Shown piece by piece: positions 56,361 to 64,000 of a stretch of DNA of 64,000 nucleotides. A program made the translations under genes and the position numbers. This DNA comes from Ascaphus truei (taxonomy: Eukaryota > Chordata > Amphibia > Anura > Ascaphidae), in the NCBI GenBank assembly GCA_036426205.1, contig CM071568.1, forward strand, positions 117,642,050-117,706,049, in the 5' to 3' direction. Positions within the stretch are counted from its first letter, which is position 1. Each line of letters begins with the position of its first letter. The notes under the pieces are model-generated. The model was not told where the DNA came from. It saw nothing but the letters and a program-made list of their open reading frames with translations, and did not search any database.

Positions 56361-56398
56361 GCCTGAAGAAGGGGTTCAAACCCCGAAACGTTGCCACC
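56361..56398 (+). ncRNA. Hammerhead ribozyme motif (PLE type), G
   Basis: CTGAAGA (56363-56369), stem II GGGGTTCAAACCCC, GAAAC, GTTGCC. Complete core with a perfect stem II of 4-5 pairs. Followed by a pyrimidine-rich tail with ATTAAA, typical of a PLE 3' end, to about 56600. No PLE ORF next to it. Confidence 0.65.
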
Positions 56399-56784
56399 CC
56401 CCTTTTCCCCTATACTTTTACGTTTGTTCATCCCATCCCTTCCCTTCCTCCCCCTTTTTGTATCGTGGTTTTTTCACTCACTTTGTGTTTTGCTCATTAA
56501 ACGTCTTGGTTCACCATTCCCCCATTTTCCTTCTTTTGTGTGCTGGGAACATTTATTATTTTTTAGTACACTGCTATATGATGCAATGAAATGTGTAATT
56601 TAGTTTAAAATAATTTGAAGAAAGACAATTAAAAATTTAATCACTGGTAGAGCATTGCGTGGCCAATTAAAGGACAACGATAAATATCAAATATATATAA
56701 ATTGTAAAAGTATCTCAGGTAAGAAACTCCACTATGCTGAAGTTCTGATGGTATATGTATAAGTAAACTACCCAGTCATATATA

Positions 56785-58415
56785 TGTAGCCCTTTTTCTG
56801 AACCCTCCCAAAATAACTACTGGCCACTGTATAACACCTGCGGCTCCAGGAGATTTGAGCCTCCGCTAGCTGGGAGCCTGGGGTAACACTTACACATTTC
56901 GTTAGCGCAGCGCCTCCACTTACCCAGGATCCCCGTGATGTGAGATTCCCCTGGGCAAGAAACATACAACACTCTATGATTGTAACTGGGTTTTACTAAT
57001 GAGAATGCAACGTAGCAATAACACATACATATACTTATTCTCTAACTGTATAACTTTAGCGGCTGCCCCCTCTTCAGGGCAACGTCCCCGTCCCCTCACC
57101 GCGTGCCCCACACACCGTGTCCATATATAGTATATTGGTATAGGCTCAGTTCTGTAACCACTCGCACAGTGTTCCTACAAAGGTTTAGCCTAAGGCGGGA
57201 TCAGCGCCTGATGACCGGTGTTGGTGCACTTGATGATATAGTACCTGCCGAGCACTCCAGTGCTCGGATCTGCAACCACTTCACAAAGGATCCGTCGAGT
57301 TCCGGCCCGACATCCAGGATCCACCGTCCGTGAAGACCCCAACAAGATGGCCTCTGCAACCGCAACGAAGGGCAGCGCCCAACCTTCTGCACGGGTACGC
57401 AACTGCAACGGAGTCCCTATCTGACTCCATGAACTACCGTGACATTCACTGCAATTTCGGCCATCCCTACAGCATAGCAACCTTAGATGGCTTTAGGAAA
57501 ACTCCTAGGGCCTACGGGGTAGCCTATCCTATGCAGGTGGGTCACTGACCCCCAGCACCCACACTACCTATCCCGTGCCCACCCGGGTCCCCTCTGGCTA
57601 ACTCAGCCTAACGCCTGCAGCAAACACACTGCACACACACACAGTCAACCTGCAGCAACCCACTGCACACGCACAGTCAACCTGCAGCAAACACACAGCA
57701 CACGCTGCATACACTGTGCCTACTTGTCAGCGCTCACAGCACTACCAGCCATGATTCACTGACAAGCCTGCACCCTTACACACCTAAGGGCAGCGTCCCT
57801 AGCCTAGGGGCTGTCACTCAGTACTACCCACTACCCTAACAGGGATTGGGGCCTGCCTGGGACTTGGGGATCCTTACCTGGTGCAGGAGCCACTTGCTCC
57901 CTGCAACCTTCCTCCCCCTTCCTGCTCCCAGCTCCAACTGCTCGCGTGGGCTCAGCGCGCGAAATGTATCCTTTCTCCTGCTGGGAGATCCTCAGCCCTA
58001 TTGGCTCCCTGGCATCACATGGGGCGCGCAGAGGCTCCTGGGACTCGTAGTCCCTGCCTAGAGCCTTCCCTGGTAGGTTAGGCTTTCGCGGGCTTTCTCG
58101 GCACTGTCTTGCGCATGCGCAATCTGTCTGGGGCCTTCCCTGCGCCTGCTTGTCCCTGCGCATGCGCGAACTATCGCGCTATGGCGACACCCTGTTCCCC
58201 GAGCCGCCGGGACCTTGGCAACGCGATCGCGGCCCTAACAACGGTCCGCTCGCGTCCCCGGCAACCGGCCGCATCAGGGAACAGCGCACGGCTCCCTGCA
58301 CTAGCCCCCACCCTCGCGTTCTGCCCGCGGGTCCGTCGCTGGCTCCGGCGGCACCCGCAATCGCTCGCCACGCTACAGAGAGGGTCAAGGAGGGCAAAAT
58401 CAGACCAGGGCTACA
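56785..58415 (-). mobile_element. Left (3') LTR of the element
   Basis: 1631 bases. Same text as 60941-62558 with scattered substitutions and a few small indels (for example an extra CTGACCCCCAGCA block near 57545). Contains CAGTCAACCTGCAGCAA-type short tandem units (57640-57700) and a GC-rich 3' third with TGCGCATGCGC repeats. Confidence 0.85.
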
Positions 58416-58943
58416 TTCTCCCCATTGTAGAATCCCAACGACCTCGCTTGGGTAGCAACCATACAGAGAGTTATATAATGAAAAATGCATGGCATAAATC
58501 ATATCACACATAACTTGCATTTTCCCATTGGTACCCAACAACATCCTGTGGATACCCGAGGCCAGCTGAGTCTCATAGTGGAGTGCCCTTAACTGATCAG
58601 ATGGGAGTACCTCACTTTTGCATCCGTGAGCCTCCCCCAGAAAAAACTCTTGAAGAGCACGTTCTGGAGTAACAGTCACCGGCTCTGTACTACTTCCTCC
58701 CCCTCGTAGAAGGAATAGTACAATGTCCTTTAACCAGGCCTTTACCCGGCCATCCGCGGCACGGGTGCGGTAGGCCAGGAGACCAGGACCTTTCCCGCGG
58801 TCCACTACATGGTGAATGGAGCACTCCTTTTTGGGCTTAAAGGAGGCAACCTTCCCTGAATCCTTTTTCTCACAGTCTTTGCTCCTACATACTGGCGAAG
58901 CTTCCACGGGGAAGCGAGCAATGGACAATGTCTTTTTCCTCAC
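58179..58943 (-). CDS. Unknown ORF, C-terminal part, reading into the LTR
   Basis: Minus frame after a frameshift near 58945. It has a basic Cys/Lys-containing start (SPVCRSKDCEKKDSGK), then AWLKDIVLFLLRGGG and a segment ending CYPSEVVGILQWGE. The polypurine tract lies in those last codons. The frame then runs ~78 codons into the 3' LTR. I do not recognise the family. It could be the C-terminus of the long Cys-rich ORF upstream. Confidence 0.4.
   Translation of the reverse strand: MRKKTLSIARFPVEASPVCRSKDCEKKDSGKVASFKPKKECSIHHVVDRGKGPGLLAYRTRAADGRVKAWLKDIVLFLLRGGGSSTEPVTVTPERALQEFFLGEAHGCKSEVLPSDQLRALHYETQLASGIHRMLLGTNGKMQVMCDMIYAMHFSLYNSLYGCYPSEVVGILQWGECSPGLILPSLTLSVAWRAIAGAAGASDGPAGRTRGWGLVQGAVRCSLMRPVAGDASGPLLGPRSRCQGPGGSGNRVSP
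58416..58425 (-). promoter_or_regulatory. Polypurine tract of the LTR element
   Basis: Minus strand ATGGGGAGAA directly before TGTAGCCC of the left LTR. Sets the element's direction. Confidence 0.6.
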
Positions 58944-60022
58944 CGTCTCGGGTTCACCCGGCAGGGGGTATAGGGTAGATACCTTACCACTGCCATGATT
59001 CTGTCTAACAGATCCTCGGGGACGCTGTCAGTTCCCACCTTAGCTGTCTCGGGACCTGTCCCCGGCACTTCTGGGGCTGTCCACTTACTTGCTGGAACAT
59101 CGGGAGCAGTGGATCCCAGTCCTGGGACCACTTTGGTTGGAGCGCACGGGCTCACACTCAGGTAAGGAGCGGTTATCTTCGCCTGGACGATAGGCGGTAG
59201 ATATGGGTCCACTCGCACCCCTGGACAGCTATCTTCTAAGGGGGATACCTCCGCCAGGACGCGATGACGGGGTGAGCCCATCGCCCGGCTGGCCCCACCT
59301 TCGGAGCCGCCAGGCACCACGATCACCGGGGAGCTCACACCCGACACCCCTGGGGCAGTCAACTCACCCTTGTCGTCGTCGCCAGGTACTGATCCCAAGC
59401 CTGGGACCGCTGGTACCTCGGTGATAGGCCGGACTGGCCACAGTAGGGCCCACGGGCCCACAGCAGTGTCCGCAGCATCTGGATACACCTCCTCTATGGC
59501 ACACGGACCCACAGCAGACTCTGTATCCGCTGAGTTAGTTGGCTCGGTGACTTCACTAGGGTGGTCCGCCGGCAGGCGCATCACCATGGGCGGTTGATCA
59601 CTGGAATCACCAAAAGAAGATGGGGGTATAGACACCTTACCCTGTATTTCCGGAATCGGCGGTTCTGGGCTTCGTGGTTCCTGCTCGGGAACCGGGTCTG
59701 GAACCAACATCTGGGGTTCCAGAATCTATAGCTCTGTTTTCGGCGGCTCCGGCTCGGGACCAGAGTCTAGAATGTCCAATTGGGCACACGGCTCCTCCAC
59801 AACCTCCACAGCTGAGGTAGGTGGACTGGTAGCGTCTTCACCCACCTCGGTAGAGCCATCAGGCGCTTCTTTCTCCGCAGGTTCCACCATCAGAGGTTCC
59901 TGCTCTACCACTAGGACGTCCCCTTTGAGAGGGTCTGGAACCGTGTCTGCAACATGGGTCTGGACACAGGGGTCCCCGGAGGCCTCTGGAATTAGGACAG
60001 ACTGATTACCAGCATAACTCAC
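58940..60022 (-). pseudogene. Unknown ORF, Pro/Glu/acidic middle part
   Basis: Two same-frame pieces (60022-59726 and 59710-58940) separated by one TAG stop. Composition is strongly Pro, Glu, Ser, Val and Gly with repeated VPGLGS and TAPxV(P/S) motifs, probably disordered. It joins the Cys-rich part by a frameshift near 60040 and the C-terminal part by another near 58945. No family recognised. Confidence 0.45.
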
Positions 60023-60035
60023 TTTAGTAGAGAGG

Positions 60036-60872
60036 TCAGGCTCTTCCTCTTCTTTCTGCTGGTTCCGTAGCCTGGGGTATGATAGGCTTTAAGAACCAGG
60101 CCCCGCAACAGTCACATTGGGGCTCCCACGCCAGTGCACCTCTAGAACAATCACAAGTGGAGCTAAAACACTGTGTAAACGTTTCTCCGTCCACCTCGAT
60201 TTCCTTGAAGTCGAGCGGTAACTGAGACAGGACGGCTCCCTGAGCACGGGCTTCTTGCAGGCAGGTGTACGCTAGCACAACGTCCTCTATTCCTGCCACT
60301 TGCCAGGGCACATACACATTAGGGTGTAACCCCTGGCAGTCTACCTCATTCTCGGGGGATGAATAATCCGTTTCCGCAACAGTGTCCTCCTCCTCGGACG
60401 GTGCTGTAGCCTGCGGCAGCTTGGGACACAGGAACCGTGCCCCACAGCAGGCACACTGGGGTCCCCAGGTCAATTCACAACCTGGGAAATCACATTTAGA
60501 ACAGGGACCTTGGAGACACTTCTTCCCTTCCACTTGTGTCACGAACACCCCACGTGGTAGCTGATAGGCATCAAAGTCCTCACTACCAGGTATATTCACG
60601 TCCCTTTGTAAGCATGGACACAAAATAACGGTTACATTCACTCCTCTTGTTCGCCAGGCTCTATACAACTGAGGGTGTATTTTATTGCAGCCGTCACCTC
60701 TCTCATGGTGAACAGACATGGCTGATCGCTGTTCACTGTGCTCACTCACAGTGTGGGGGCGGGGCTCTGGGTTTCCCACCAGTCCCGGATAACTGTTAGA
60801 AACATTTTCCCACGCAGCCGGGAATTCAGCACGTGGCTTCCTCCGCCTTGAGGGATTCCCCATGGTGAACAA
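60036..60872 (-). CDS. Unknown Cys-rich ORF with duplicated module
   Basis: 278 codons. After a basic N-terminus there are two related modules of about 105 residues. Each has C...LHPxxYxxW or C..IHPQLYRAW, then CLQ, then a loop of ~35 residues, then a Cys cluster (CSKCDFPGCELTWGPQCACC; CDCSRGALAWEPQCDCC) and GAxFL...PQAT. The Cys pattern CxxC/CxC...CxCC suggests metal binding, but I know no matching family. It is the first ORF after the 5' LTR on minus, where gag would be expected. It does not show capsid or zinc-knuckle (CX2CX4HX4C) signatures. Confidence 0.5.
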   Translation of the reverse strand: MFTMGNPSRRRKPRAEFPAAWENVSNSYPGLVGNPEPRPHTVSEHSEQRSAMSVHHERGDGCNKIHPQLYRAWRTRGVNVTVILCPCLQRDVNIPGSEDFDAYQLPRGVFVTQVEGKKCLQGPCSKCDFPGCELTWGPQCACCGARFLCPKLPQATAPSEEEDTVAETDYSSPENEVDCQGLHPNVYVPWQVAGIEDVVLAYTCLQEARAQGAVLSQLPLDFKEIEVDGETFTQCFSSTCDCSRGALAWEPQCDCCGAWFLKPIIPQATEPAERRGRA

Positions 60873-60921
60873 AAATAGGACAATTTAAAAAAAAAAATTA
60901 CCGGGCACCCCAGGTCTGATA

Positions 60922-60940
60922 TCTCAGCAGCGCCTCCAAA
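60922..60940 (-). promoter_or_regulatory. Primer-binding-like site of the LTR element
   Basis: On minus, TGGAGGCGCTGCTGAGAT two bases after the right LTR. The TGGAGGC start resembles the complement of some tRNA 3' ends (tRNA-Thr type); identity is tentative. Confidence 0.4.
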
Positions 60941-62558
60941 TGTAGCCCTTTTTCTGAACCCTCCCAAAGGAACTACTGGCCACTGTATAACACCTGCGGC
61001 TCCAGGAGATCTGAGCCTCCGCTAGCTGGGAGCCTGGGGTAACACTTACACATTTCGTTAGCGCAGAGCCTCCACTTACCCAGCATCCCCGTGATGTGAG
61101 ATTCCCCTGGGCAAGAAACATACAACACTCTATGATTGTAACTGGGTTTTACTAATGAGAATGCAACATAGCAATAACACATACATATACTTATACTCTA
61201 ACGGTATAACTTTAGCGGCTGCCCCCTCTTCAGGGCAACGTCCCCGTCCCCTCACCGCGTGCCCCACACACCGTGTCCATATATAGTATATTGATATAGG
61301 CTCAGTTCTGTAACCACTCGCACAGTGTTCCTACAAAGGTTTAGCCTAAGGCGGGATCAGCGCCTGATGACCGGTGTTGGTGCACTTGATGATATAGTAC
61401 CTGCCGAGCACTCCAGTGCTCGGATCTGCAACCGCTTCACAAAGGATCTGTTGAGTTCCGGCCCGACATCCAGGATCCACCGTCCGTGAAGACCCCAACA
61501 AGATGGCCTCTGCAACCGCAATGAAGGGCAGCACCCAACCTTCTGCACGGGTACGCAACTGCAACGGAGTCCCTATCTGACTCCATGAACTACCGTGACA
61601 TTCGCTGCACTATAGGCCGTCCCTACAGCACAGCAACCTTAGATGGCTTTAGGGAAACTCCTAGGGCCTACGGGGTAGCCTATCCTATGCAGGTGGGTCA
61701 CCCACACTACCTATCCCGTGCCCACCCGGGTCCCCTCTGGCTAACTCAGCCTAACGCCTGCAGCAAACACACTGCACACACACACAGTCAACCTGCAGCA
61801 ACCCACTGCACACGCACAATCAACCTGCAGCAAACACACAGCCCACGCTGCATACACTGTGCCTACTTGTCAGCGCTCACAGCACTACCAGCCATGATTC
61901 ACTGACAAGCCTGCACCCTCACACACCTAAGGGCAGTGTCCCTAACCTAGGGGCTGTCCCTCAGTACTACCCACTACCCTAACAGGGATTGGGGCCTGCC
62001 TGGGACTTGGGGATCCTTACCTGGTGCAGGAGCCACTTGCTCCCTGCACCCTTCCTCCCCCTTCCTGCTCCCAGCTCCAACTGCTCGCGTGGGCTCAGCA
62101 CGCGAAATGTATCCTTTCTCCTGCAGGGAGATCCTCAGCCCTATTGGCTCCCTGGCATCACGTGGGGCGCGCAGAGGCTCCTGGGACTCGTAGTCCCTGC
62201 CTAGAGCCTTCCCTGGTAGGCTAGGGTTTCGCGGGCTTTCTCGGCACTGTCTTGCGCATGCGCGATCTGTCTGGGGCCTTCCCTGCGCCTGCTTGTTCCT
62301 GCGCATGCGCGAACTATCGCGCAATGGCGGCGCCCTATTCCCCGAGCCGCCGGGACCTCGGCAACGCGTTCGCGGCCCTAACAACGGGCCGCTCGCGTCC
62401 CTGGCAACCGGCCACATCAGGGAACAGCGCACGGCTCCCTGCACTAGCCCCCACCCTCGCGTTCTGCCGGCGGGTCCGTCGCTGGCTCCGGCGGCACCCG
62501 TGATCGCTCGCCACGCTACAGAGAGGGTCAAGGAGGGCAAAATCAGACCGGGGCTACA
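60941..62558 (-). mobile_element. Right (5') LTR of the element
   Basis: 1618 bases, direct repeat of 56785-58415 with the same TG...CA ends. Confidence 0.85.
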
Positions 62559-62764
62559 TTAACTCAGATCAGGATACTGCAGTAACCAGAGTAGGGCTAA
62601 CTGGAATGGGCAGTACAGTATGTTTATTATCCCACAGAAATACGGCTTAAAGGAACTGTCAGAATTAGCTGTATTAAACTGACAGAACTTGGTTAGCGTG
62701 TCTTTAAGCCAATCTAAACCCACAATCTGGTGAAGCAATAATGAAATGCCTGATCCAGAGTTGT

Positions 62765-62955
62765 ATTGTATTGTATGTCTTTATTTATATAGCGCCATTA
62801 ATGTACATAGCGCTTCACAGTAGTAATACATGGGGTAATCAAATAAATAACAGATAATATATATAACAGATCATGGGAATAAGTACTTTAGACATAAAAG
62901 TAACATTAAGGAAAAGGAGTCCCTGCCCCGAGGAGCTTACAGTCTAATTGAGTTA
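62765..62955 (+). repeat. L2/MIR-like repeat
   Basis: TTTATTTATATAGCGCCATT, then ATAGCGCTTCACAG, then CCCTGCCCCGAGGAGCTTAC and AGTCTAA. Shares the ATAGCGC...GAGCTTACA(A/G)TCTA frame of 49196-49440 but lacks the far 3' tail. Confidence 0.55.
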
Positions 62956-63004
62956 GCTGAAACCGACTCAATGCATCAAACACATTGAATATCAAATGGA
63001 CACA

Positions 63005-63480
63005 TAGGGGCCTATTCACTAAACAGTGATAACTGATTTAATGCACGATTAATGCCCTTATAGCGCGATACTGGCTGCTTTGCTAATCACAAAACAGTGA
63101 TAACATTGCAGTATCGTGCTATAATGTTTTTTTAACGACCTTTAAAAGCCTGAGCCAAAAAAGTCATCCGACCAACCCCCCAAAAAAGCCAAAATTGCTT
63201 TTTTTGCCATTAATTGCTATTCACTAAACAGTGATAAGCATGTCAAACTTTAAAATCTTGCAATATTTTGTCGCCAGCTAAAGGTGACGCTAAAGATATT
63301 GCAAGATGCATAAAAGCCTTTCCTTTTATTTTTACTGCACAAATTGATACCGAAGGCTGGTGGTGACCATCTGGAGGATCTACGGGGGGTCCAAGCCCCC
63401 CCTGTATCAACAATAAGAATGGGTAAAAGTGCTATTAACCAAAGATGGCTAATAGCGCTTTTACCCATTCAATTTTTTTT
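63005..63480. repeat. MITE-like repeats with TTCACTAAACAGTGATAA motif
   Basis: TTCACTAAACAGTGATAA occurs at about 63017 and 63220, with a third partial near 63100. A hairpin at 63417-63471 pairs GAATGGGTAAAAGTGCTATTA with TAATAGCGCTTTTACCCATTC (one mismatch), related to the hairpin at 14613-14671. Confidence 0.55.
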
Positions 63481-64000
63481 TACAGTGCAATACAACAAAT
63501 ACAACACCCCCCAACACATACAGTACAGTAATGGGAAAAATTACTATTATCCATATATGGATAAGAGTGCATTTGTCCTTTAAAAATAAAACATTACCCA
63601 GTCAGCTTAAAGTAAATAAAACTTGCACTTACCCTTGCCAGGATAAAGGTCATCCTCATCACCATTCTTGTCCTCCATTGGCAGGAACATAACAATAAAA
63701 AATACAAACTAATGGCCAATAACCCCTTAATCATTGTAGCGATTAGTAACCACTATCGTAATTAAAGGGTTAACCCCTCATCCACCGCTACCCACCCAGG
63801 AGGCCTAACCACCCTCCCCGGGGTAACTACCTCCACCCCTGCTACCCATTGATTGGCATAGTGTTAAATCATGCTTTGCCAGAATAGCAATACATGGGCA
63901 AGTTAAAAAATAAACCACCACCAAAAATACAAAATTATATCAAAACAATCACCTAAGGAAACACTAAAATTAAATAAACTAAACACCAAAAACAAACCAT
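63481..64000. other. Repeat-like sequence, no gene
   Basis: 63715-63850 is a reverse-complement relative of 14375-14500 (AACCCCTTAATCATTGTAGC, GGGTTAACCC). The last 150 bases are AT-rich and unremarkable. Confidence 0.45.

Larger units (their letters stand above)
56785..62558 (-). mobile_element. LTR retroelement with unrecognised ORF
   Basis: Two long direct repeats with TGTAGCCC...GGGCTACA ends (56785-58415 and 60941-62558) enclose 2.5 kb. Orientation is minus, from a polypurine tract (GGGGAGAA) beside the left LTR and a TGGAGGCGCTGCTGAGAT primer-binding-like site beside the right one. There is no gag, protease, RT or integrase. The only coding region is a long, now frameshifted minus ORF of unknown type. 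No clear target duplication. Likely a non-autonomous element mobilised by a relative. Confidence 0.75.

Noticed and set aside
58109..58513. Plus-strand ORFs of about 100-134 codons in the 1.6-kb LTRs
   Set aside because: They lie in the GC-rich end of the LTR, differ between the two LTR copies, and oppose the element's direction.
1..64000. tRNA, rRNA or CRISPR features
   Set aside because: No cloverleaf with internal A/B boxes, no rRNA core sequence and no regularly spaced repeat-spacer array was seen on either strand.

Overview
This window reads as vertebrate nuclear DNA that is almost entirely transposable elements, most likely from an amphibian with a large genome. That is an inference from the mix: Penelope-like elements with hammerhead ribozyme motifs, a chromodomain-bearing Ty3/gypsy element, a gamma-type endogenous retrovirus with env, L2-type LINE 3' ends, many hAT and TA-flanked MITEs, and AT-rich, intron-scale spacing. 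I see no rRNA or tRNA gene, no CRISPR array, no bacterial-style operon and no clearly intact ordinary host gene.

Layout. 1-4.4 kb: LTR-like fragments, simple repeats and a LINE reverse-transcriptase fragment. 4.4-13 kb: two diverged copies, in opposite orientation, of a coiled-coil coding region built on 14-residue repeats (minus 4984-6747; plus 11700-13010). They are associated with three copies of one solo LTR family, tandem repeats, a 47-bp perfect inverted repeat and two Penelope fragments. 13-22 kb: LTR fragments, a 950-bp foldback element, a hAT-like element with a solo retroviral LTR inside it, and a GC-rich MITE. 22.5-28.4 kb: the most unusual block, with a forkhead-like ORF (minus), the catalytic C-terminal part of a Tc1/mariner transposase with an apparent intron (minus), and a BEN-like ORF (plus). 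A 5'-truncated gypsy chromovirus (24917-28340) interrupts the 3' side of the BEN-like unit.

28.7-45.5 kb is a nested stack: a Penelope-like element (PLE1, minus) with inverted terminal arms, carrying a provirus (30585-40214, 5-bp duplication ACCAC) in one arm and a TA-flanked MITE in its ORF. The provirus itself holds a 1.1-kb hAT MITE in gag (8-bp duplication), a 1118-bp tandem duplication of gag, a deletion of nucleocapsid, protease and most of RT, a nearly complete RNase H/integrase, an uninterrupted 555-codon env, and an aberrant 5' end. 45-51.5 kb is mostly non-coding repeats, including a hammerhead-bearing unit between direct repeats. 51.7-56.2 kb is a solo LTR split by a second Penelope element (PLE2, 14-bp duplication, ~490-bp inverted arms). 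56.8-62.6 kb is an LTR element with 1.6-kb LTRs whose only coding region is an unrecognised cysteine-rich, proline/acidic-rich ORF on the minus strand. 62.6-64 kb is repeats.

Nothing here forms a working pathway. The biology is one of layered insertions. The best candidates for something new are the forkhead/transposase/BEN cluster, the LTR element with the unrecognised Cys-rich ORF, and the provirus with an intact env and a rearranged 5' terminus. All family assignments were made by eye from motifs; no database search was run.
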